From Gammaproteobacteria bacterium (GTDB lineage Bacteria > Pseudomonadota > Gammaproteobacteria > Steroidobacterales > Steroidobacteraceae): a DNA stretch of 7,360 nt. Under the pieces are notes generated by a model. The model did no database searches. It saw nothing but the letters and a program-made list of their open reading frames with translations, and was not told the origin of the DNA. The stretch covers positions 1 through 7,360 of the forward strand of contig VBNY01000070.1 of the NCBI GenBank assembly GCA_005877705.1, given 5' to 3'. Shown piece after piece: positions 1 to 6,225 of the stretch; position 1 is the stretch's first letter; each line of letters begins with the position of its first letter. The position numbers and the translations under genes were made by a program.

Positions 1-1
1 C

Positions 2-400
2 GAGACCTATTGCCGCGATTCGAACGGGTTCGCCGTTGGGGCGCGCGGCGCAGTCTACGAGGGCGTATGTCCGACGGCGCTCGAAGGCCCGTTTTTGAAC
101 GGCTACCGGCAGGGGCACCACCTGTACGAGCTGCAGTCCGCCGTCAGCGGCATAGATGGCCAGATCGCCGGGCGGCGGCATCAGCTGCATGAGGTTGAAG
201 AACGTCTCGCGGAGACACAAGCCCAGATCATCAGCGACAGCACCCCCGCCGATCAGCGTGCCGCACTTCTCGTGAAGGCATACGAGCTGTCCGAGCGCCA
301 CGGCCGGCTGGAGAGCGAAATCGCGGAGCTCGAACGCAGTCTCGGCACGCAGCAGGAAGAGTTGCGGCGATTCCGTGAATCGCTCGCCTACAATCAGTAA
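2..400 (+). CDS. DUF2799-like protein, C-terminal part (5' end outside window)
   Basis: The reading frame is open from base 2 to the TAA at 398-400, giving 132 residues with no start in the window. Residues 1-40 carry the pattern YCRDSNGFAVG, then GARGAVYEGVCP, then FLNGYRQG. The spaced Y-C, G-x-x-Y-x-x-V-C-P and F-x-x-G-Y-x-x-G elements resemble the C-terminal half of DUF2799 proteins, a family of small proteobacterial proteins of unknown function, often exported or lipoproteins. Residues 45-130 are rich in Glu, Gln, Arg and Leu without proline apart from one (STPADQ). They form two heptad-like stretches, probably a helical hairpin or coiled coil. A TTG at 95 could be called as a start, but it falls inside the DUF2799 motif, so the gene surely begins upstream. 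The signal peptide, if any, is outside the window. The family call rests on remembered motifs and the role is unknown. Confidence 0.75.
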   Translation, partial: ETYCRDSNGFAVGARGAVYEGVCPTALEGPFLNGYRQGHHLYELQSAVSGIDGQIAGRRHQLHEVEERLAETQAQIISDSTPADQRAALLVKAYELSERHGRLESEIAELERSLGTQQEELRRFRESLAYNQ

Positions 401-436
401 GCGATGCGCCGTACGTAAGACTCCTAACGAGACGCC

Positions 437-470
437 GGCGCTGGGTCTGTCCCAGCCGCCGCTGCGGCGG
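437..470 (+). terminator. possible weak terminator or structured spacer (two overlapping hairpins)
   Basis: GGC-GCTGGG at 437-445 can pair with CCCAGC-C-GCC at 451-460, with one bulged C and loop TCTGT. It overlaps a second inverted repeat, CCGCCG-CTG-CGGCGG at about 456-470. The hairpins lie 37-70 nt after the DUF2799-like stop. No T-tract follows (the next bases are TGTGCAAAC), so an intrinsic terminator is only a weak possibility. Chance pairing in GC-rich DNA is the alternative. Confidence 0.25.
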
Positions 471-724
471 TGTGCAAACACGCGCATGCGCGGCGTTGCT
501 GCCGCGATAAATTTTACAACCTCCAGCAGTTACGCGGCGACCGTGCCCAACACGCGGCAGCACCCGCGCGCGCCCGCATACGGGAACGTGGGTTGCTCCC
601 AACGCCGCACATCCGCAGAAAGTCGGTCCACTGAGTGCGCCAACACGCGCGCCGCGGCCTGCAGCTGTCAGTGGAAGGGAGCTCCAGATTGACCAGCTGT
701 CGGGCTTACGGCCGCTTGAGCGCT

Positions 725-730
725 GGAGAA
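725..730 (+). promoter_or_regulatory. ribosome binding site deciding the oxidase start
   Basis: GGAGAA lies six bases before the ATG at 737. The frame is open upstream to a GTG at 635, so this site, with the signal peptide that begins right after it, selects 737 as the start. Confidence 0.7.
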
Positions 731-736
731 ACGTCG

Positions 737-2536
737 ATGAACCGCGAAAAGACCTGGCAGGTCGCTGTAAAGCTGACGCCTGGCGTACTGATTCTTGCCT
801 TGATACAGGTATGCGCAGTCGCCCGGTCCGCTGAGACCGGCAGCAGCGCGCCGGCGCCGGTGCCAGCGGTCGCCGACCCCTGCCCGCGAAGCTTCGCCGC
901 GGGGAGTGTGGTGCAGAATCCGGCGGCGCTGTTCAGTTCCCATGGCGTGCTCAGCGTGCGGTTCTCGTATCAACACAGGATGGATGCGAGCAACCGCGAG
1001 CTGTTCTGCTTCATGACGCCGGAAGGGTTGCAGAATCCAACCCTGCATGTGAAGCCCGGCGACCACCTGATCGTCACGCTCACCAACAATACCCCGGCGC
1101 AGCAGCTGACAATGACGGTGAATCCGCCGAACTGCGGCGCCTCGAGCATGGGCCCATCCTCGGTCAACATCCACTATCACGGCGCCAACGCCTCGCCGGC
1201 TTGTGGCTCGGATGAGGTGATCAAGACGGTCGTCAACTCCGGCGAGACCTTCCGCTATGAGGTCGCCTTTCCGTCCGATGAGCCTCCCGGGCTCTACTGG
1301 TACCACCCGCACATTCTTGGCCTGACGGAGCATGCGCTGGAGGGCGGCGCCGCCGGAGCGATCGTCGTGGAAGGGATCGAAAACGTGCAGCCCGCAGTCA
1401 GCGGCCTGCGCCAACAGATCCTGATCGTTCGCGACCAGGAGATACCCGGCGAACCAGCGGCTGGAGGCAACATTCCGTCCTGGGATGTCACCCTGAACTA
1501 TGTGCCGGTGCTCTCGCCCGGAGATACCGGCATCACCGACTTCGTTCCGGCCAGGCTGCTCATGCAGGCGGGAGAAAGGCAGTTCTGGAGGGTTTCCAAC
1601 TCCTCCTCCGACAGCATCCTCGACCTGCAGTACGTGTTCGACGGAGCTCCCCAGACCATGCAGTTGGTAGCCATCGACGGGGTGCCGGTGAATTCGCAGG
1701 ACGGCACCCAGCCCGGTCACCCGATCCCGGTGAAGCACTTCAGGCTGCCGCCGGCCGCACGCGTCGAATTCATCGTCGCCGCACCGCCACCGTCGGTGCA
1801 GCTCGCGCAGCTCATCACGCTCGGCATCGATACTGGCCCGGTAGGGGACAACGATCCGCAGCGGCCTCTGGCGACCATCAAGCTGGTGGATGGCGCGGCT
1901 GGCGCGCTGGCGCATGCCGCCGGTGCTCGCGGCGGCGCAAACGACGACCGCGTAGGTGCGTTCAGCGCGTTGAATACCCATCAGCGGCGCTTCGCGGGGC
2001 TGCGCGCCGCGCCGGTCGCCGTAAGGCGCACCCTGTACTTCAACGAGAAGACTGATTTGACTGGCTCAACGACGTTTTATATGGTCTCCGAGGGGCTGCC
2101 GGAACAGCCGTTCGATCCGAATGCGCCGGCGTCGATCGTGGCCAACCAGGGAACGGTGGAGGAGTGGGCCGTGGAGAATCGTACGGGCGAAAACCACGAA
2201 TTTCACATCCATCAACTTCACTTCCTGGTGGAGTCGCAGAACAACTTCGAGATCAACGGGTCGCACCCGGCGCCGGCGGTCACTGGCCAGTACCTGGACA
2301 CGGTCGAGGTTCCATACTGGGACCAGAACCCGAGCCACCCGTTCCCCAACGTGAAGCTGCTCATCGACTTTCGCGGCCCTGACGTCGGCAGTTTCGTGTA
2401 TCACTGCCACATAGCCGAGCACGAGGACAAGGGGATGATGAGTATCATCGAGGTGCTGCCGCCATCGGTGGCCGGCAATTCAGCGAGCCGCATCCATGCA
2501 ATTGGGCGGCCGCCAGGTGCTGCTTCCCTGAAATGA
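737..2536 (+). CDS. exported multicopper oxidase (laccase-like, three cupredoxin domains)
   Basis: The product is 599 residues. It should couple one-electron oxidation of a phenolic or metal substrate to four-electron reduction of O2 to water, in the periplasm. Residues 1-32 look like a Sec signal: basic start, hydrophobic core LTPGVLILALIQVCAVA, small residues before ETG. All copper motifs are present: HYHG (H146, H148), WYHPH (H190, H192), HEFHIH (H487, H490, H492) and HCHIAEHEDKGM (H556, C557, H558, H562, with M567 as likely axial type-1 ligand). C49, C91, C133 and C156 in the mature N-terminal part could form disulfides. Length and motif spacing fit three-domain laccase-like enzymes. No Met-rich copper-binding insert like that of CueO is visible, and no twin-arginine motif is seen. 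The neighbours do not reveal the substrate. The gene converges with the ketoacyl synthase, 20 bp apart, with no clear terminator between them. Confidence 0.93.
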   Translation: MNREKTWQVAVKLTPGVLILALIQVCAVARSAETGSSAPAPVPAVADPCPRSFAAGSVVQNPAALFSSHGVLSVRFSYQHRMDASNRELFCFMTPEGLQNPTLHVKPGDHLIVTLTNNTPAQQLTMTVNPPNCGASSMGPSSVNIHYHGANASPACGSDEVIKTVVNSGETFRYEVAFPSDEPPGLYWYHPHILGLTEHALEGGAAGAIVVEGIENVQPAVSGLRQQILIVRDQEIPGEPAAGGNIPSWDVTLNYVPVLSPGDTGITDFVPARLLMQAGERQFWRVSNSSSDSILDLQYVFDGAPQTMQLVAIDGVPVNSQDGTQPGHPIPVKHFRLPPAARVEFIVAAPPPSVQLAQLITLGIDTGPVGDNDPQRPLATIKLVDGAAGALAHAAGARGGANDDRVGAFSALNTHQRRFAGLRAAPVAVRRTLYFNEKTDLTGSTTFYMVSEGLPEQPFDPNAPASIVANQGTVEEWAVENRTGENHEFHIHQLHFLVESQNNFEINGSHPAPAVTGQYLDTVEVPYWDQNPSHPFPNVKLLIDFRGPDVGSFVYHCHIAEHEDKGMMSIIEVLPPSVAGNSASRIHAIGRPPGAASLK

Positions 2537-2556
2537 GCCGGGCGTTTTGCGGGAGT

Positions 2557-4509
2557 TCATTCGGCGAGGGCGGCCTCCACGTCCTCTACGGGAGAGCCCT
2601 CGTCGGTGGTGCGTGCCGCGATGGGCGCTGAGGTCCGCCGCGCGGGGGTCTCGGGCGCCACGATTCTGGGATCCACACGCATGACGGCGTAGCCGGCAAC
2701 CGCACCCGCGCCGAAGGCGGGGGCGAAGATCCGCGCCGGGCGCCGAATGACGCCTTCGGCGACGGCGTCGGAGATGGCAATCGGGATGCTGGCGGCGGAC
2801 GTGTTGCCGACCTTGTCGATGTTGAAGTAGAGCTTCTCGGGCGCAAACCCGGCGGCACTGGCGAGCTTCGTCACCATGGTACGGTTCGCCTGGTGCGGCA
2901 CGACCAGATCGATGGTCTCGAGCAGCGAGCGCGCGGGCTCGTCCGCATCGCGGACCGCGGACAGTTCCTCCATCATCTGGGTGAGGTAACGTCGCACCAG
3001 AGACTGCACCTCCGGGCCGTAGACGGTGATGCCGTTGTCGAAATCGGGATTGGGCCAGATGATCGAGTTGACCTCGTTGAACGGACCGCTGGCATAAGTC
3101 TGCAGCACGGCGATATCCGACGGCCCGCCCGGGAGAGCGGGACCCAACACGAGTGCGGCGGCTCCGTCGCCGAAGATCATGCGCGAGGGGCGCACGCTGC
3201 CGATCTTGTCGGAGAATTTCTCCGCGCACACGAGCATCACCGGCCGGTTGACCTCCTGCAGGAGGCGTACGCACTCGGCGAGCCCGTACACCATCCCGGC
3301 GCAGGCGGCGACCAGATCAAAGGAAGCGTGTGTCTGGAACATGCCGAGTTGACCCGACAGCCAGGTGGCGATCGACGGCAGCAGCCGGGTGCTGGTGCAG
3401 GTACAACAGATGACCGCGCCGATCTCATCGGGAGTTCGGCCGGCATGCTCGAGCGCACGGCGCGCGGCCTGCAGTGAGATATCCTCGAGCGCACGCTCCG
3501 TGTACAGGCGGCACTCGATACCCGTCTTCTCGACGATCTCGTGTGACGACATCGACGACCAGTTATAGGCGGCGTTGCGCATCAGATCCTCGTTGGTGCA
3601 GCGGATCTCACCCTTGACGGCGGCGAGCGCCTCGAGCCGCGGCTGAATGGCAAACTGCTTACGCACCTGGACCGCCGGGATCCCGCGGGCGGGGCGCTTC
3701 GCCTCGGGCGCGGGCGCAGGAGGTGCGGGGCGGCGTCCCGACTTGACGCGGCGGATGAACTGCAGCACCTCATGATTACGCGGATAAAACACCGGCACCA
3801 CGTCGTCGTCGCGGATCTTGCCCACTTCGATGAGGCGGGTGTGTTGACGGTGCCAGGGGTACTGGTTGTACAGCACCATCGCCCAACGCATGAGCGCCTC
3901 GAGCTCCGGCACCTCCTCGTGACAGTCGAGGATCTCCTCGTAGGAGAAGGTGCTGAAATCCGGATCGTACAAGCCGATGTGAAAAGTGAGATTCCTCGGG
4001 TTCTCCAGAATCTCGGCGACGGTCGGCAAGACGGCCGGAAGCTCGGTGGCGTGATCGCGGCGGTTGCTGAACAGGTCAAACAGCCGCGCGAAGATGCAGT
4101 ACTCGAGCTCTGCATTCCAGGTCGGCGGCAGCCGGTTGTACTCGGCTTGAACCGCGGCGGTTTTGCGCGCCGCCTCTTTCCAGGGCGTGACCAGCGGCAG
4201 GAACACATCGTCACGCTTCTTCGGCACGTGCCGCCAAGCCATCGGCCGCTTGTCGTACATGGTGATCGAGAAGCGATTGACCCAGAACAGGTGCAGCCCC
4301 AGGTCGCGCAGCAGGTCGTAGCGGCTCTTGTAGACGCCCGCCTCGGTGCGCTCAAGCAGATCCTGGCCGGTCGGGGACTTCTGTTCGAAGTCGCGCTTCA
4401 CCACGGCCGCGAGCTGGTCGAGCGTGTCGAGGCTGGAAAAATCGATTTCCGGGAAGAAATTCGACGGCAGCACGAGGCTGCCGTGCCGGTTGAGAATGAA
4501 CGATTTCAA
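2557..4509 (-). CDS. ketoacyl-ACP synthase III (FabH-like) fused to an unknown N-terminal domain
   Basis: The product is 650 residues from a TTG start at 4509. Residues 278-612 form a KAS III thiolase fold. The triad is intact: C403 in VAACAGMVYG, H539 in VPHQANR and N569 in VGNTSAAS. The Cys-His and His-Asn spacings (136 and 30) are close to E. coli FabH (132 and 30). The FGDGAAALVLG and TGIECR motifs also fit. The enzyme should condense an acyl thioester with a malonyl-type extender; substrates are unknown. Residues 1-257 match no domain I recognise: mixed alpha/beta, rich in aromatic residues (DLGLHLFWVNRFS, HIGLYDPDFSTFSYEEI). A Pro/Ala linker (258-277, PAPPAPAPEAKRPARG) joins them, and an acidic tail follows (613-650). 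The frame is open to an ATG at 4590, giving 677 residues. I prefer 4509 because GAGGAG lies six bases upstream and the extra 27 residues look like translated leader. No other fatty-acid gene is adjacent. Confidence 0.88.
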   Translation of the reverse strand: MKSFILNRHGSLVLPSNFFPEIDFSSLDTLDQLAAVVKRDFEQKSPTGQDLLERTEAGVYKSRYDLLRDLGLHLFWVNRFSITMYDKRPMAWRHVPKKRDDVFLPLVTPWKEAARKTAAVQAEYNRLPPTWNAELEYCIFARLFDLFSNRRDHATELPAVLPTVAEILENPRNLTFHIGLYDPDFSTFSYEEILDCHEEVPELEALMRWAMVLYNQYPWHRQHTRLIEVGKIRDDDVVPVFYPRNHEVLQFIRRVKSGRRPAPPAPAPEAKRPARGIPAVQVRKQFAIQPRLEALAAVKGEIRCTNEDLMRNAAYNWSSMSSHEIVEKTGIECRLYTERALEDISLQAARRALEHAGRTPDEIGAVICCTCTSTRLLPSIATWLSGQLGMFQTHASFDLVAACAGMVYGLAECVRLLQEVNRPVMLVCAEKFSDKIGSVRPSRMIFGDGAAALVLGPALPGGPSDIAVLQTYASGPFNEVNSIIWPNPDFDNGITVYGPEVQSLVRRYLTQMMEELSAVRDADEPARSLLETIDLVVPHQANRTMVTKLASAAGFAPEKLYFNIDKVGNTSAASIPIAISDAVAEGVIRRPARIFAPAFGAGAVAGYAVMRVDPRIVAPETPARRTSAPIAARTTDEGSPVEDVEAALAE

Positions 4510-4515
4510 GGGGCT

Positions 4516-4521
4516 CTCCTC
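4516..4521 (-). promoter_or_regulatory. strong ribosome binding site supporting a TTG start
   Basis: On the minus strand GAGGAG is followed by AGCCCC and then TTG (4509-4507). The ATG candidates upstream, at 4590 and 4551, have no comparable purine-rich site. This favours MKSFILNRHGSLVLP as the true N-terminus. Confidence 0.6.
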
Positions 4522-4612
4522 GAGCTTCGCCGCGCGATGCAGTTGCTGCATCGCTGAATGTCGCGTTTCGCGCGCAGCGCCCCCCTGCATTTCGTCGCGC
4601 GTGACCGGTAAG

Positions 4613-4639
4613 AGTATCGTCCGTTTGTTACGCGCTCAA
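4613..4639 (-). promoter_or_regulatory. candidate weak promoter for the ketoacyl synthase
   Basis: Minus-strand TTGAGC (4639-4634) and GATACT (4618-4613) are separated by 15 bases. Each matches four of six sigma-70 consensus positions. A start near 4606 would leave a leader of about 97 nt to the TTG at 4509. Spacing is short and the match is modest. Confidence 0.25.
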
Positions 4640-4812
4640 GTCCGTATCTGCCAGCAGACACCGGCGGATGCGGCCACGCTTGGGACGGACCTCACTTGAT
4701 GTTGAGCGCGGCTTCCAGCTGAGGCACTGACTCTGCAGGGGCAATTTGTGGCCGTCGGCCATGAGGGGTTCCTCAGCTCTTTGTGCGCGACGCCGGTGTC
4801 TGTTCGCGGCGC

Positions 4813-5688
4813 TCAGGACGCTTGCGCCGGCGTCAGTAGAAGATCGTGTTGCGACGCGGCACGGGCAAGCTCGGAGTAGCTGATCGGCAGAAGCTGATCG
4901 TTCACGAAAGTGCGCGCACTCAGCCCGGCCGCTACGAGGAGGTCAATCAAGGCTTCGGCTTTCAACCCCGCAAGCTGCAAACCCTCAGGTGAATATTCTA
5001 AGACCACGCAAGCGCAGCGCCCGAGCAGCTCACCCGCACCGCGCAACACGAAGTATTCGAAGCCCTCTACATCGATTTTGAGAAACCGAATCGGTCCGGA
5101 TCCAAGGCGCTGGCTCTCCCAGACGTCCTTGAGGGTAGTCACCGGCACGCGCACGATGCCTCCGCCCGTATTGCCGGCAAGCAGAGTATGGCGGCCGTTG
5201 TTGCGGTCCCTGTAGCGATGGAGTTCAGCGATACCTGGGCTATCCCCGATCGCTACGTTCAGCGCCGTCACGCGGGTTGCCCCATTGGCCTCGAGATTCC
5301 TAATGAGTAGCCGATAGCTCTCAGGATCGGGTTCAAAGGCAAAAATCCGCGCGCCGGGCACGCTCAACCGATTCAGGAGCACGCTGTACCACCCGATATT
5401 CGCACCAATGTCGAGCGCGATATCCTCCGGCCCCAGACGCAGGTGATCGATCAGATAACGTGTAATGCGCGGCTCATGCACGCCCAACCGATAGATGTGA
5501 CGGGTAATGCAATCCGCCGCCGGGCCGGTGAAGGTAAGGTCGAAAGGCGCGGCATGCGCCTCCACGTAGCCATCTCGACTCACGAGTCGGGCAAAGCCGA
5601 ACTGCAAGGTCCGAAGCAGGCGCATAGGCCATCGATGCTGTACCGGAATCGCAGCAGGTCGTTGGGTCGATCTTGGATTCGTAACCAT
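4813..5688 (-). CDS. FkbM-family SAM-dependent methyltransferase
   Basis: The product is 291 residues. FkbM proteins are Rossmann-fold methyltransferases that commonly O-methylate sugars, glycans or secondary metabolites. Motif I is DIGANIGWYS (D93 onward, the SAM glycine loop). The acidic end of strand 2 is FAFEPDPESY (E119). FLKIDVEGFEYFVL (D206-V-E-G) is the hallmark FkbM motif. VALE/VLEYSPEGL follows in the usual place. The cofactor fold therefore looks intact. The first about 60 residues are basic and variable and contain no clear signal peptide. The start at 5688 is the first ATG with only a weak ribosome site; M22 (5625) is an alternative. The gene follows a tRNA on the same strand by about 40 bp, so it may be read from the tRNA promoter. 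No sugar transferases or other polysaccharide genes are visible nearby, so its substrate cannot be inferred. Confidence 0.9.
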   Translation of the reverse strand: MVTNPRSTQRPAAIPVQHRWPMRLLRTLQFGFARLVSRDGYVEAHAAPFDLTFTGPAADCITRHIYRLGVHEPRITRYLIDHLRLGPEDIALDIGANIGWYSVLLNRLSVPGARIFAFEPDPESYRLLIRNLEANGATRVTALNVAIGDSPGIAELHRYRDRNNGRHTLLAGNTGGGIVRVPVTTLKDVWESQRLGSGPIRFLKIDVEGFEYFVLRGAGELLGRCACVVLEYSPEGLQLAGLKAEALIDLLVAAGLSARTFVNDQLLPISYSELARAASQHDLLLTPAQAS

Positions 5689-5729
5689 CGCCGAGCACAG
5701 TCCGGTTTCTCATGAGAGCAGATTGGTGC

Positions 5730-6051
5730 TGCCCGAGGTCGGAGTCGAACCGACACGCTTTTAAGGGCGGCGGATTTTCTTCCCACTTCGGCTTTCGCCG
5801 CCCCGTGCGCAAGACCCCGCTCGGGTTCGTGGTCTGGAGCACGCCTTCACCGTAGCCGTTCGGCCGTAGGTGCCCGCCGTCTGCTCTCTACACCTTCCCT
5901 GGCGCTTGCCAGGGCTTGGCTCGGCATCAGCTCGAGCAGGAATGCTCAGGGCCTTCGCCGAGTTTGACGGGGTTCACCTCGAGGATTTCTCCGCGAGGGC
6001 TCAAGTTGTTTAGTCTGAGTCCGCTGCGTCTACCAATTCCGCCACTCGGGC
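5730..6051 (-). tRNA. tRNA-Leu(CAA) interrupted by a group I intron
   Basis: The 5' exon is 6051-6017 (35 nt) and the 3' exon 5778-5730 (49 nt). Spliced, they give an 84-nt leucine tRNA. The acceptor GCCCGAG pairs with CTCGGGC (5737-5731), discriminator A is at 5730, and the D arm has GCG...CGC with TGGTAG in the loop. The anticodon stem is GCGGA/TCCGC with loop CTCAAAA, so the anticodon is CAA (reads UUG). The long class II variable arm is CGC-CCTTAAAA-GCG, and the T arm is GTCGG-TTCGACT-CCGAC. The split lies between positions 34 and 35. CCA is not directly encoded after A73: the bases are GCACCA, with a CCA three bases further on. A -10-like TATACT sits upstream at 6171-6166, before a tRNA relic in the same likely transcript. 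Anticodon CAG would be read only if splicing ran differently, and that would end the intron on A rather than G. Confidence 0.9.
5779..6016 (-). ncRNA. group I intron (IC3-like ribozyme) in tRNA-Leu
   Basis: This is a 238-nt self-splicing-type intron in the anticodon loop. Minus-strand elements in order are as follows. P1 is exon CUC (6019-6017) with GAG (6002-6000). P2 is CCUCG/CGAGG capped by GGA-GAAA-UCC (5998-5977). P3 is CCGUC (5970-5966)/GACGG (5881-5877). P4 is CUCGGC (5962-5957)/GCCGAG (5925-5920). P5a is GAGCA-UUCC-UGCUC. P6 is CCCUGGC-AAGC-GCCAGGG (5914-5897). P7 is GAGCA (5886-5882)/UGCUC (5841-5837). P8 is CACC...GGUG with GCC-GAAC-GGC. A P9 hairpin is CGGC-GAAA-GCCG (5800-5789), and the terminal G is at 5779. 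The core strings GUCAAACUCGGCGAA, GCCGAGCCAAGC and AAGGUGUAGAGA closely resemble the Azoarcus tRNA-Ile intron as I remember it. There is no internal endonuclease gene. Self-splicing is inferred, not shown. Confidence 0.92.
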
Positions 6052-6128
6052 ATCGAGTGCTCCCTCCCATCCTAGCGGTTAGGCATCGCCATTCTCAACC
6101 GCAAAGATTCCGTGCACCGCGTCAGCCG

Positions 6129-6154
6129 GCGTCTACCAGTTCCGCCATCCGGGC
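6129..6154 (-). pseudogene. tRNA-Leu 5' half relic
   Basis: From 6154 on the minus strand the first 26 nt match the 5' exon of the intact tRNA-Leu at 23 positions. They include an acceptor strand GCCCGGA, then TG, and a full D arm with TGGTAG. After that the match stops. There is no T33-type anticodon loop, no TTC-type T loop, and no TCCGGGC to close the acceptor before the real tRNA begins at 6051. It is therefore a broken or partial copy, lying just after a -10-like box and before the intact gene on the same strand. Confidence 0.65.
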
Positions 6155-6165
6155 GCGGGGCGCCA

Positions 6166-6171
6166 AGTATA
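6166..6171 (-). promoter_or_regulatory. candidate -10 box for the tRNA transcript
   Basis: Minus-strand TATACT matches five of six bases of the sigma-70 -10 consensus. It is followed by a GC-rich discriminator-like stretch and lies 12 bases before the first tRNA-like sequence, as is usual for stable RNA genes. No good -35 box is found at 16-18 bases (TCGCGG at 17), which lowers confidence. Confidence 0.45.
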
Positions 6172-6225
6172 GAAAATGGCGCGCGTGACCGCGACCTTTC
6201 GCCAGGCTCGGGCATCTAATGAGGC

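Larger units (their letters stand above)
401..736. other. 336-bp gene-free spacer upstream of the oxidase
   Basis: No coding region is supported here. The reading frame of the oxidase is open back to a GTG at 635, but residues from that part look unlike a signal peptide and lack a ribosome site. The spacer holds a double hairpin at 437-470, an AT-richer island at about 508-523 (GATAAATTTTACAACC) and otherwise GC-rich sequence. The oxidase promoter should lie in this stretch, but I cannot identify convincing -35/-10 boxes. Confidence 0.6.
4510..4812. other. 303-bp spacer between methyltransferase and ketoacyl synthase
   Basis: No gene is supported here if the synthase starts at 4509. On the minus strand the part nearest the methyltransferase stop contains two short inverted repeats: TGAGG-AACC-CCTCA (4762-4775) and GGCC-GAC-GGCC (4750-4760). 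Neither has a T-run, so termination is uncertain. The part nearest the synthase holds a weak promoter candidate and the ribosome site. Confidence 0.5.

Noticed and set aside
668..1981. 437-codon open frame on the minus strand
   Set aside because: It is antisense to the multicopper oxidase, which has every copper motif. The translated sequence is Arg/His-rich and low in motif content, as expected of a GC-rich shadow frame.
2893..3477. 194-codon open frame on the plus strand opposite the KAS III catalytic region
   Set aside because: It is antisense to the Cys/His catalytic segments and has no domain features.
3772..4557. 261-codon open frame on the plus strand opposite the ketoacyl synthase N-terminal domain
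   Set aside because: This is the shadow of the real minus-strand frame, which is continuous with the KAS III domain. It has no ribosome site or recognisable motif.
5757..5765. CTTAAAAG on the minus strand as a UAA anticodon of the leucine tRNA
   Set aside because: It sits in the loop of the long variable arm, between the anticodon 3' stem (TCCGC) and the T arm. The anticodon stem pairs with GCGGA far upstream across the intron.
5474..5842. 122-codon minus-strand frame across the tRNA 3' exon, intron end and methyltransferase start, as a possible intron-encoded protein
   Set aside because: It lacks LAGLIDADG, GIY-YIG or HNH motifs and runs through the tRNA T arm. The intron at 238 nt has no room for an endonuclease beyond its core.
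5730..6171. Integrated genomic island at the tRNA gene
   Set aside because: No integrase, no direct repeat of the tRNA 3' end and no foreign gene set was seen. Only the 5' half relic hints at rearrangement.
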